Source: Thermoplasmata archaeon (GTDB lineage: Archaea; Thermoplasmatota; Thermoplasmata; Lutacidiplasmatales; UBA184). Taken from it: a stretch of DNA of 64,000 nt. The notes below the pieces were generated by a model. The model worked only from the letters and a program-made list of their open reading frames with translations, had not been told where the DNA came from and did no database searches. Position 1 is the stretch's first letter; the number at the start of each line of letters is the position of its first letter. The stretch lies in assembly GCA_027315165.1 (NCBI GenBank), contig DAHUYN010000001.1:244598-308597 (forward strand), in the 5' to 3' direction. Of this stretch, positions 25,296 through 32,696 are shown in pieces. Made by a program: the position numbers and the translations under genes.

Positions 25296-26785
25296 GCGAC
25301 CTCCGCGAGGGCCTTCTCGAGGAGCCCGTCGGGCGGGGCGTGGTCCCACCAGATCTCGTAGCTCGCGGCCGCCGAGTAGGCGAGGAGGCGACGGCCGTCC
25401 TCGTAGCGCCCTCCCGCGGCAGCGACCGTCTCCGCGAGGACGGCGCGCTCGGGCCGGTAGACCCAGTCGAGGACGAACGTCTCCGGGCCGACCCGGCTCT
25501 CGAGGTCGACCTCGAGCGTTCCCGGGCCTCGACCGACCGTGGTCGCGTGCACGAGGAGGTCGCACGGGGTCGGCGACGGCGACGCGGAGACCCGGGCCCC
25601 GAACTCGGCCGCGAGCTCGCGCGCGGCGTCGGGGCGGCGACCGACGACCTCGAGCTCGGCGCCGAGCGACCGACCCGCGGCGAGGGTCGCACGCGCGGCG
25701 CCCCCCGTGCCGACGACGGTGAGCCGCCGGCCCGCCCACGTCCCCTCCCGCTCAAGCTCCCCGAGGCGCCGCAGGATCGCGAGCAGGTCGGTGTTCTCGG
25801 CGACGACGTCGCCGTCCTCGAAGGTGAGCGTGTTGGCGCAGCCGCAGCTTTCCGCCCCCCGGGCCCCGCGCGTCGCGGCGCGCAGCGCCTCCGCCTTGAA
25901 CGGGTGCGTGACGTTGAGGCCGCGGAAGCCGCCCCGGGCGAGCGGCTCGAGCATCTCCGCGAACTCCCTCTCCGAGGCGAGCTCGAGGGCGACGTAGAGC
26001 CCGTGGTCCCCGAGGGCCCGCATCCACGTTGAGTGGAGCGCGGGGGATCGGCTGTGGCCGATGGGCCGGCCGGCGACCGCGAACAGCGGCGCCTCGGGTC
26101 GCCCCTCGAGGAACCATCGGAGCCGGTCGACGGGGATCTGGGACGGCTCGACGGGGGCCTCCGCACCGCCTTCGGGGAGAGCCCCGAAGACGCCGGCGAG
26201 GCCGAGGCGTCGCGCCCAGGCCCGGAGGAGGGGCCCGGAGGGTCCCGTCGTGTGGAGGATCCGCGCGCCCTCACCGGCCGGGGGTAGCGAGGGCACGAGC
26301 TCGCTCACGGCGGTCGAGACGCCGGCGGGGACGACGACCTTGAGGACGGAGCCGACCGGCCGGGGACCCGAGAGGCGCCGGTGGACCTCGGTCGGGGAGG
26401 TCGCGGGGGGCAGGTGCCAGCTCACGATCCACCGTCCTTCGGCCCTCGGAGAGAGCCGTGTGGCGGGCTCGGGGAGGTCGCGCGCCCCCTCGAGGTCGAC
26501 GAAGGCGAACGGCAGGCCCGCGACCCGGTCCCGCCAGCGACGTCGGCTGTCGACGTCGTCGGGTCCCTCGCCGCCCTCGCGGGCGGAGCGGAGCGTCGCG
26601 ATGAGGGGGAGGGGTGCCGGGAACAGCCGCTCGGGCGACTCCCGCTCTCGAGCAGGCCAGCGGTCGAACCGGACCTCGGCGAGGTCGGCGCCGGCCTCGC
26701 GGGCGAGGGTCGCCTCGCGACGGGCGGCGTCGAGCGAACGGGCGGGGAGCGTCGCGATGACGTAGGGAAGGTCGGCCGAGGTCAT
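25292..26785 (-). CDS. Fused 3-dehydroquinate dehydratase / shikimate dehydrogenase (AroD-AroE)
   Basis: A 497-residue fusion. Residues 1-225 are a type I dehydroquinase: AEVRFDRW, LIATLRSAREGG, the histidine in WIVSWHLP and the Schiff-base lysine in GSVLKVVVPAG. From about residue 235 the shikimate dehydrogenase begins: GRPIGHSRSPALHS, NVTHPFK with the catalytic lysine, CANTL, ENTDLLA with the catalytic aspartate, and the NADP loop VVGTGGAARA. It performs two consecutive steps from dehydroquinate to shikimate. Joined enzymes are well known in plants; separate genes are usual in archaea. Confidence 0.92.
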   Translation of the reverse strand: MTSADLPYVIATLPARSLDAARREATLAREAGADLAEVRFDRWPARERESPERLFPAPLPLIATLRSAREGGEGPDDVDSRRRWRDRVAGLPFAFVDLEGARDLPEPATRLSPRAEGRWIVSWHLPPATSPTEVHRRLSGPRPVGSVLKVVVPAGVSTAVSELVPSLPPAGEGARILHTTGPSGPLLRAWARRLGLAGVFGALPEGGAEAPVEPSQIPVDRLRWFLEGRPEAPLFAVAGRPIGHSRSPALHSTWMRALGDHGLYVALELASEREFAEMLEPLARGGFRGLNVTHPFKAEALRAATRGARGAESCGCANTLTFEDGDVVAENTDLLAILRRLGELEREGTWAGRRLTVVGTGGAARATLAAGRSLGAELEVVGRRPDAARELAAEFGARVSASPSPTPCDLLVHATTVGRGPGTLEVDLESRVGPETFVLDWVYRPERAVLAETVAAAGGRYEDGRRLLAYSAAASYEIWWDHAPPDGLLEKALAEVA

Positions 26786-27807
26786 CGCTCCTCGATCGAC
26801 TCCTCGACGACGCCGCCCATGTGCCGGGCCGGCGGGAACGCGGCGCCGTAGACGCGCGTGCCTCGAGCGACCTGCGTCGACGGGATGGCGTCGTGCTCGC
26901 CCGAGAGGCGGACGGTCTCGGCCTCCTGGAGGAAGACGGTGAAGGCGCGGCCCCGCGGCGCCGCCTCGACGAGCAGCAGCGGCCGCCGTTCGATCTTGAG
27001 CCGCCCGACGCGTACGGCCCGGACCCGGCCGGCCGGCTCCGCGACGAGCACGGCATCGCCCGCGACGAGCTCGGAGAGGTAGCGGGTCGTGCCGTCGGCG
27101 AGGAGCGTGTAGGAGTGGGGCGCGCCGGCATTGATGCGGAACGGACGGGGCCTCGTGAAGCGCGAGCCGACGGCCTCGCTCGCCACGTGGAACAAGAAGG
27201 CCGCGCTGCTGCCGACGAGGAGCCCTTCCCGGGGGCGGAGCAGCGAGGTCGTGTCGACGATGACGCGGTCTCCAAGACCCGCGGGCGAGGCCCGCGTCAC
27301 CTCGACGAGCTCCCACGGGATCGCCCGCGCCCCGACCGTATCGAGCGCCGCCTCGACCTCGTCGAGGTCGGCGACGTCGCGCACCTCTGCGACGACGGTG
27401 TCCGCGCCGTGCTCGAGCGCCCCGAGCATCGCGGGCAGGTCTCTCAGACGGTCGACCACGACCCAGACGGGGAATCGGCCGTGGGCTTCCGCGATCAGGT
27501 TCTCGAGGGGGATGACGCGCTCGTGGGACCAGGCGAGGACGACGCCGCCGTGCTCACGCCCGGCCGCGGCGGCCTTGGCGAGGTCGGCCGGCGACTCGAC
27601 GCGGAGGAGGGGTCGGGGCCGTCCGTCCTCGAAGGAGACCTCCGTCTCGGTTCGGCCGAGGACCGTCACACCGGGGGCGGACGGGGCCTCGGAGAGCTCC
27701 CGCAAGAGGAACCGCCGAAAGCCGCGCCGGGTCGCGTAGGCGAGGGTCTCCCGGCGGGTGTCGGCGCTCGCGGCGACGGGAGAGATGACGACGCGCTCCC
27801 GCGACAC
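26782..27807 (-). CDS. aroB': 3-dehydroquinate synthase II
   Basis: A 341-residue protein of the archaeal DHQ synthase II family, which replaces bacterial AroB and makes dehydroquinate from the ADTH synthase product by oxidative deamination and cyclisation. Features include DRVIVDTTSLLRPREGLLVGSS (near residue 180), FRINAGAPHSYTLL and the C-terminal barrel. The GTG start lies 6 bases after the ADTH synthase stop. The stop overlaps aroDE by 4 bases. Confidence 0.9.
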   Translation of the reverse strand: MSRERVVISPVAASADTRRETLAYATRRGFRRFLLRELSEAPSAPGVTVLGRTETEVSFEDGRPRPLLRVESPADLAKAAAAGREHGGVVLAWSHERVIPLENLIAEAHGRFPVWVVVDRLRDLPAMLGALEHGADTVVAEVRDVADLDEVEAALDTVGARAIPWELVEVTRASPAGLGDRVIVDTTSLLRPREGLLVGSSAAFLFHVASEAVGSRFTRPRPFRINAGAPHSYTLLADGTTRYLSELVAGDAVLVAEPAGRVRAVRVGRLKIERRPLLLVEAAPRGRAFTVFLQEAETVRLSGEHDAIPSTQVARGTRVYGAAFPPARHMGGVVEESIEER

Positions 27808-27813
27808 GCGGAC

Positions 27814-28566
27814 CTACCCCGCCGGATGGAGGAGCTCGGCCAGGCGCCGGGCGAGCGGCCCCAAGGGCCGCCGCTGGAACAGATTGCGGCCGATGCAGAT
27901 GCCGGCGCCTCCGGCCCGGATCGAGGCGCGAACGGCGTCGACGAAGGCGTTCTCATCGTCGGCGCGCACGCCACCGCCGATCAGCACGGGAACGGGCGTC
28001 GTCCTCACGAGGCTCCGGAACGCCTCCTCGGTGCCGGGGTAGCTCGTCTTGACGATGTCGGCGCCGAGGTCGGCGGACGCGCGCGCGGCGTGCTGGAGCT
28101 CCTCGAGCGTCGGCGAGGGGCTCTTCTTGACGTAGGACATGCACATCAGCGGGAGCCCGAGACGGTGCGCCTGGTCGACGGCGACGCCGAGGTCGCGAAG
28201 CATGAGGCCCTCCTCGGGGGTGCCGAAGTTCACCTGGACCGACAGGAGGTCGGCGCCGAGCGCGACGGCCTCCTCGGCGGTGCCGACGAGCGTCTTGTAG
28301 TTCGGGCTCGGCGAGAGCGCCGTCGACGCCGAGACGTGCACGGCCAAGAGCGTCGGAGGACGGAGGACCGGAACGACCTCGCGGACCGCTCCCTTCGTCA
28401 CGACGACGAGGTCGACGCCCGACGCCTGCAGCTCTTGGACGACCGGCGCGACGGCCTCGAGACCGTCGATCGGGCCCATCGACACCGAGTGGTCGAGGGG
28501 TACCGAGAAGAGCCGGCGCGAGCCGCCCGGAAAGATCCGCTGGAGGCGGAGGGTCGTGCCGTACAT
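27814..28566 (-). CDS. aroA': 2-amino-3,7-dideoxy-D-threo-hept-6-ulosonate (ADTH) synthase
   Basis: A 250-residue class I aldolase-like barrel of the archaeal ADTH synthase family. Key points: FSVPLDHSVSMGP at residues 20-32, the Schiff-base lysine in ADIVKTSYPG (near residue 173), and the phosphate-binding LIGGGVRADDENAF and GICIGRNLFQR. It joins 6-deoxy-5-ketofructose 1-phosphate with aspartate semialdehyde to start archaeal aromatic synthesis. A TATA box lies 30 bases before the ATG. The operon downstream includes the enzymes that make aspartate semialdehyde. Confidence 0.9.
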   Translation of the reverse strand: MYGTTLRLQRIFPGGSRRLFSVPLDHSVSMGPIDGLEAVAPVVQELQASGVDLVVVTKGAVREVVPVLRPPTLLAVHVSASTALSPSPNYKTLVGTAEEAVALGADLLSVQVNFGTPEEGLMLRDLGVAVDQAHRLGLPLMCMSYVKKSPSPTLEELQHAARASADLGADIVKTSYPGTEEAFRSLVRTTPVPVLIGGGVRADDENAFVDAVRASIRAGGAGICIGRNLFQRRPLGPLARRLAELLHPAG

Positions 28567-28590
28567 GCCTGCGCCCCGGGCGAACCCTCC

Positions 28591-28600
28591 GTCTTAAAGC
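28591..28600 (-). promoter_or_regulatory. TATA box of the aromatic-biosynthesis operon
   Basis: GCTTTAAGAC on the minus strand, centred about 30 bases before the ADTH synthase ATG (28566). The next eight genes have almost no intergenic space, so this is probably the main promoter for about 9 kb. Confidence 0.55.
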
Positions 28601-28658
28601 CCTCGGGTCCGTCTCGCTCTCGCCGGGGAGGCTCGACCGCCGGATCGGGACCCTCGGG

Positions 28659-29384
28659 TCACGCCGGGCCGAGGGGCCCCGCCGCGAGCACGCCGTCGAC
28701 GAGCAGCGCGTGGAGCGCGAAGCCGCGGAGCATCGCATCCCACATCTCTCGGCGGACCTCGGGCGTGGTCGCGAAGGCGGCGGCCATCTCGCCGACGAAG
28801 CGGCTGTGCTCCTCGTCCGCCGTCACGTGCAGCGTGTAGTAGGCGAGGTGCTCCTCGTCGACCTGGTAGTGCGTGCGGAACGCCGGGAGGAGCCGGCCGC
28901 AGAGCTCGACGTTCGGCGGCTCGGACGACCCCGCCGCCGAGACGTAGAACGGGACCTCCTTGTTGATGTAGAGGAAGTCGTCGATCGCGACCATCGTGCT
29001 CGGGAGCAGCGGCTGGCGGAGGACCGACGCGCGCGTCAGGCCGAGGCCCTCGCAGAACCGGAGCCACAGCTCCGGGTGGCCCGGCGCCGAGCCGTGCGGG
29101 TCCCCGGCCTCCTCGACGAGCTGGTCGAGGATCATGCGTCGGTACGGGTCGAACTCGTGGCGCCACGAGCAGTTGGAGAACCGGAGCGCCATCGCGAGGG
29201 GAACGCACGCCAGCCAGGGGTAGAACTGGCCCACCCAGCGGAAGAGCAGCGGCTTCGGGACCTCGCCTCGCTCGACCTGCTGAAAGAACGGATGGGTCTT
29301 GAACGGGTGGTTCGCCATCTTGTAGCGGACCAGCTCCTGCCGGAACGCCTCTCCCTCGAACCGGTCCCACGGGGCCTCGGACAT
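28659..29384 (-). CDS. TenA/PqqC-like iron-containing redox enzyme family protein
   Basis: A 241-residue all-helical protein of the heme-oxygenase-like fold (iron-containing redox / PqqC-TenA-like group). The likely metal or ligand residues are in QLVEEAGDPHG (near residue 88) and TLHVTADEEHSRF (near residue 190). The ATG at 29384 is about 25 bases from a TATA element (GGCATATACC, 29405-29414). It is divergent from a CoA-transferase/acyl-CoA dehydrogenase pair across a shared inverted repeat. The substrate is unknown; PqqC-like chemistry is only one option. Confidence 0.7.
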   Translation of the reverse strand: MSEAPWDRFEGEAFRQELVRYKMANHPFKTHPFFQQVERGEVPKPLLFRWVGQFYPWLACVPLAMALRFSNCSWRHEFDPYRRMILDQLVEEAGDPHGSAPGHPELWLRFCEGLGLTRASVLRQPLLPSTMVAIDDFLYINKEVPFYVSAAGSSEPPNVELCGRLLPAFRTHYQVDEEHLAYYTLHVTADEEHSRFVGEMAAAFATTPEVRREMWDAMLRGFALHALLVDGVLAAGPLGPA

Positions 29385-29404
29385 CGGAGCGCCGAGAGGC
29401 TCTC

Positions 29405-29450
29405 GGTATATGCCTCGCAAGGTTCCACCCTGAACCTTGGGGATTAAGGG
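29405..29450. promoter_or_regulatory. Divergent promoters with a shared inverted repeat
   Basis: Three elements occupy this divergent region. GGCATATACC on the minus strand (29405-29414) serves the TenA/PqqC-like gene. GGATTAAGGG on the plus strand (29441-29450) lies 26 bases before the CoA-transferase ATG. Between them is a perfect 8-base-arm inverted repeat, CAAGGTTC-CACCCT-GAACCTTG (29418-29439). One regulator bound there could control both sides. Confidence 0.5.
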
Positions 29451-29471
29451 CGTCGGTCCTCCCCACGAACG

Positions 29472-30782
29472 ATGGTCGAGGAACGGAGGTCGCTCATCCC
29501 GCCGTTCGGCCCCCTCGCGGGCGTCCGGGTCGTCGACAGCGGGAGGTTCGTCGCGGGCCCGTGGACCGCCACCTACCTCGGCGAGTTCGGCGCCGAGGTC
29601 ATCCACGTCGAGGGGCCGCCGTTCCACCCGCCGTACGCGGACCCGTCGCGAAGCCTCGTGCCGACGCTGCCCGCCGGCGCCCCGGTCGACGAGGCGGTCT
29701 CCGAGTCCTGGGTCCAGTACAGCCGCAACAAGCTCTCGCTCGGGCTCGACGTCCGGGCCCCGGAGGGGCGCGCGGTCTTCCTCGACCTCCTCCGGCAGGC
29801 CGACATCTGGGTCGAGTCCTCGCGTCCGGGGACCTACGACCGGCTCGGCCTCTCCGATGCCGCCGTCTGGGAGGCGAACCCGAAGCTCACGATCGTCCAC
29901 GTTTCCGGGTACGGGCAGACCGGCGAGCCGGACCGGCTCGCGCAGCCGTCGTTCGACCTGATCGGCCAGGCCTACAGCGGCTTCCTCTCGCTCCAGGGCC
30001 GGCCCGACCCCGAGCCTCCGATGCGGGCGGGCACGGCGCTCAACGACACCGTCACCGGCCTCGCGGCGGCGGCGGGCGCCCTGATGGGCTACGTCTCGGC
30101 GACGCGGACCGGCCGGGGGCAGGTCGTCGACGTCGCGCAGTACGAGGTCTTCTTCACGCTCTTGGAGAACCTCGCGCTCGACTACTTCGTCCGGGGCGTC
30201 GTCCGCGGACGGCACGGGACCGGCCACGCGCGCTTGTACCCCTACGACCTCTACCGGGCGGCCGACGGCTGGGTCGTCGTCGCGGCCCCGACCGAGGAGT
30301 CGTACCGACGCCTCGCCGTCGTGATGGGGCTCGACGATCCCGCGTTCGCCACCGACGAAAGCCGCCGCGCGCACCGGGCCGATCTCGACGGGGCCATCGG
30401 GCGGTTCTGCGCGCCGCGGCCCGTCGCCGAGCTCGAGCGCCTCGGGCGCGAGGGGGACGCGGCGATCTCGGGCGTCTACGACATCGCCCGCATCGCCCGG
30501 GACCCGCAGTACCGGGCCCGAGGGATGTTCACCGAGTGGGAGGACCCGGTCGCCGGCCGCGTGAAGGGCGCGAACGTCGCGCCGCGCTTCTCCGAGACGC
30601 CCGGGGGCGTCTGGCGCGGCGCGCCGTGGCTCGGGCAGGACAACGAGCGCATCCTCAGAGAGCGGCTCGGGCTCGACGAGGGGCGGGTCGCCGAGCTCGT
30701 CGCCAAGGGGATCGTCGGAGCGCATCCTCCGCCCACCAACGTCAAGCGGCCGCCGCCGTTCTACGAGCGCGAGGGGCTGTGA
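29472..30782 (+). CDS. CaiB/BaiF-family (class III) CoA-transferase
   Basis: A 436-residue class III CoA-transferase. N-terminal LAGVRVVDSGRFVAGPWTA and LGEFGAEVIHVEGP are typical. NPKLTIVHVSGYGQTG and the FDLIGQAYSGFLS region lead to the acyl-enzyme area. It moves CoA between acyl-CoA and a free acid. The acyl-CoA dehydrogenase gene starts within its stop codon (GTGA), so the two probably act in one catabolic route. The acid is not identifiable. Confidence 0.85.
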   Translation: MVEERRSLIPPFGPLAGVRVVDSGRFVAGPWTATYLGEFGAEVIHVEGPPFHPPYADPSRSLVPTLPAGAPVDEAVSESWVQYSRNKLSLGLDVRAPEGRAVFLDLLRQADIWVESSRPGTYDRLGLSDAAVWEANPKLTIVHVSGYGQTGEPDRLAQPSFDLIGQAYSGFLSLQGRPDPEPPMRAGTALNDTVTGLAAAAGALMGYVSATRTGRGQVVDVAQYEVFFTLLENLALDYFVRGVVRGRHGTGHARLYPYDLYRAADGWVVVAAPTEESYRRLAVVMGLDDPAFATDESRRAHRADLDGAIGRFCAPRPVAELERLGREGDAAISGVYDIARIARDPQYRARGMFTEWEDPVAGRVKGANVAPRFSETPGGVWRGAPWLGQDNERILRERLGLDEGRVAELVAKGIVGAHPPPTNVKRPPPFYEREGL

Positions 30783-31951
30783 ACCTTCCCGAGGTCCCCG
30801 GGCTCGAAGAGCGGCTCGCCGCCGTCGACCGCGTGGTCGAGGCGGCCCACCTCGCCGAGCGCTCGCGCGAGCTCGACCGCGCCCCGGCGTTCCCTCGAGA
30901 GGAGTTCCGCGCGCTCGCCGGGGCGGGGCTCGTCGGGCTGCGCACGCCGACGCGGCTCGGCGGACAGGGCCTCCCGATGCGCGCCGCCGGTCGCCTGCTC
31001 TACCGGCTCGCCCAGCGCTCGGGGACGACGTTCGCGAAGCTGTCGCTCCAGCCGGAGTTCTGTTCGGTGCTCGCCGAGCGGGGGACGCCCGAGCAGATCG
31101 CCGAGAGCTTCCGGCCCCTGGTCCGCGGGGAGCGGCTGATCGGGAACCACGTGACCGAGCCCGCGGCCGGGTCGGACGCCGCCGCGATCGCGCTCTCCGT
31201 CGAGCGGACCCGGGAGGGCTACGTGCTCAACGGGACCAAGAGCGAGGCGGCGTTCGCGGTCGACGCGGAGGCCGCGATCGTCTACGGCCGACTCGCCGAC
31301 GGGACCGACCGCGACGCGGGCGTGACGGCGTTCCTCGTCCCGCAGCATCTGCCCGGCATCCGTCGCGAGATCGTCCCCGACCTGGGCGAGCGGTGGATGC
31401 GTCGCGGCACCGTGCGCTACGCCGGGGTGCGCCTGCCGCTCGAGGCCCGGATCGGCGAGGAGGGCGCGGCGTTCACCTACCTCAAGGAGGAGCTCACGCG
31501 CGAGCGCGCGCTCCTCGCGATGATCTACCTCGGGGTCGGGCGGGCCTCTTGGACGGAGACCGTCGCCCACGTCGGCGCCCGGAGCGCCTTCGGCCGACCC
31601 CTCCACCACCAGCAGGCGGTCGCCTTCCCGCTCGTCGAGGACGGGGCCCGGCTCGACGCCGCGGAGCTCTACGCGGACCGGGTCCTCGCCGACCTCGATG
31701 GGGGCCGGGGCCACGACGGCCCGGCGGCGCTCGCCAAGTGGCTCGCGACCGAGACCGCGCTCTCGGCGATCGACCACGCGATCCAGTTCCACGGCGGACG
31801 GGGCTACTCGAGCGCGCTGCCGCACGAGCAGCGATGGCGGGATGTTCGGTCGGGCGGGATCGCCCACGGCCCGTCGGAGATCATGCACGTCGTCGCGGCC
31901 CGGGAGCTCTGGCCCCGGGGGGGCCGCGCCTCGTCGCCGACGGGCGACTAG
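30779..31951 (+). CDS. Acyl-CoA dehydrogenase family protein
   Basis: A 390-residue flavoprotein of the acyl-CoA dehydrogenase fold. Domain marks: IGNHVTEPAAGSDAAA (FAD/substrate loop, near residue 122), YVLNGTKSEAAFA, the helical C-terminal domain with RSAFGRPLHHQQAV and IQFHGGRGYSS. The usual catalytic glutamate of the C-terminal YEGT motif is replaced (GGIAHGPSEIMH). A glutamate in LTRERALLAM is placed like the alternative base of isovaleryl-CoA dehydrogenase. Expected to desaturate the CoA ester made by the upstream transferase. Its end overlaps the convergent GNAT gene by 4 bases. Confidence 0.83.
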   Translation: MNLPEVPGLEERLAAVDRVVEAAHLAERSRELDRAPAFPREEFRALAGAGLVGLRTPTRLGGQGLPMRAAGRLLYRLAQRSGTTFAKLSLQPEFCSVLAERGTPEQIAESFRPLVRGERLIGNHVTEPAAGSDAAAIALSVERTREGYVLNGTKSEAAFAVDAEAAIVYGRLADGTDRDAGVTAFLVPQHLPGIRREIVPDLGERWMRRGTVRYAGVRLPLEARIGEEGAAFTYLKEELTRERALLAMIYLGVGRASWTETVAHVGARSAFGRPLHHQQAVAFPLVEDGARLDAAELYADRVLADLDGGRGHDGPAALAKWLATETALSAIDHAIQFHGGRGYSSALPHEQRWRDVRSGGIAHGPSEIMHVVAARELWPRGGRASSPTGD

Positions 31952-32523
31952 CGCGCACGCCGGGACCCTATCGCTCGCGGGGGTCGGAGCAGCGGCGCAA
32001 GCTCCGACCAGCCGAACGCGACCTCTCGAAGCACCTCGCCGCCGACGGGGACCGACCGCTCGTCGACGCGGAGACCCCCGCGGCCGAGGTAGAAGCCGAC
32101 CGCCGGGTTGTCGTTGAGGACCCAGGCGAGGAGGCGGTCGTGCCCGCGCGCTCTAAGACCCTCGACGACCGCGGCGAGCAGCGCGGAGCCGAGGCCGTGG
32201 CGCTGGTACGGCTCGAGCACGTAGAGCGCGTAGAGCTCTCCGTCGTAGTCGCGACGCCCGCTCCGCTCGGGACCGCCCGCGGCGAAGCCGACGACGGGCG
32301 CCCCGGGCTCGCGCGCGATCACGATGGGGCCGCCGTCGGGCCGGTCGAGCGCGGTGCGCCACTGCCTCTCGCGCTGTTCGTAGGAGAGCGAGTCCAGGAA
32401 CGACCGGCGAACGAGGCCCCGGTACGTCGTGCGCCACGTGTCCACGTGGACGCGAGCGATCCCGGCGGCGTCGGCCCGCGTCGCCGCGTGCACGCCGAAG
32501 GAGGCGGATCCGATGCGGGGCAT
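31948..32523 (-). CDS. GNAT-family N-acetyltransferase
   Basis: A 191-residue GNAT protein. LYALYVLEPYQRHGLGSALL (near residue 99) is the acetyl-CoA pyrophosphate loop, and the NDNPAVGFYLGRGGLR segment is the standard fourth motif. The ATG at 32523 lies 28 bases from the TATA-like GTTCTTAGCCC (32546-32556, minus strand), supporting a leaderless start. The substrate is unknown. Confidence 0.85.
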   Translation of the reverse strand: MPRIGSASFGVHAATRADAAGIARVHVDTWRTTYRGLVRRSFLDSLSYEQRERQWRTALDRPDGGPIVIAREPGAPVVGFAAGGPERSGRRDYDGELYALYVLEPYQRHGLGSALLAAVVEGLRARGHDRLLAWVLNDNPAVGFYLGRGGLRVDERSVPVGGEVLREVAFGWSELAPLLRPPRAIGSRRAR

Positions 32524-32696
32524 CGCCGGGACGATGCGTCGCTCCGGGCTAAGAACCCGTCGCGGGCGTCGTCCTCTATGCCTCCGCGGGGCCCCGGGCC
32601 CGACCCGGGAGGAGCCGCACACCGCCGGCTCCGGGCGCTATCGACCGGTGTAATCGAGCCCTACGTTCTTATTTGGTGCCGGGGCTCGTCGACTCT

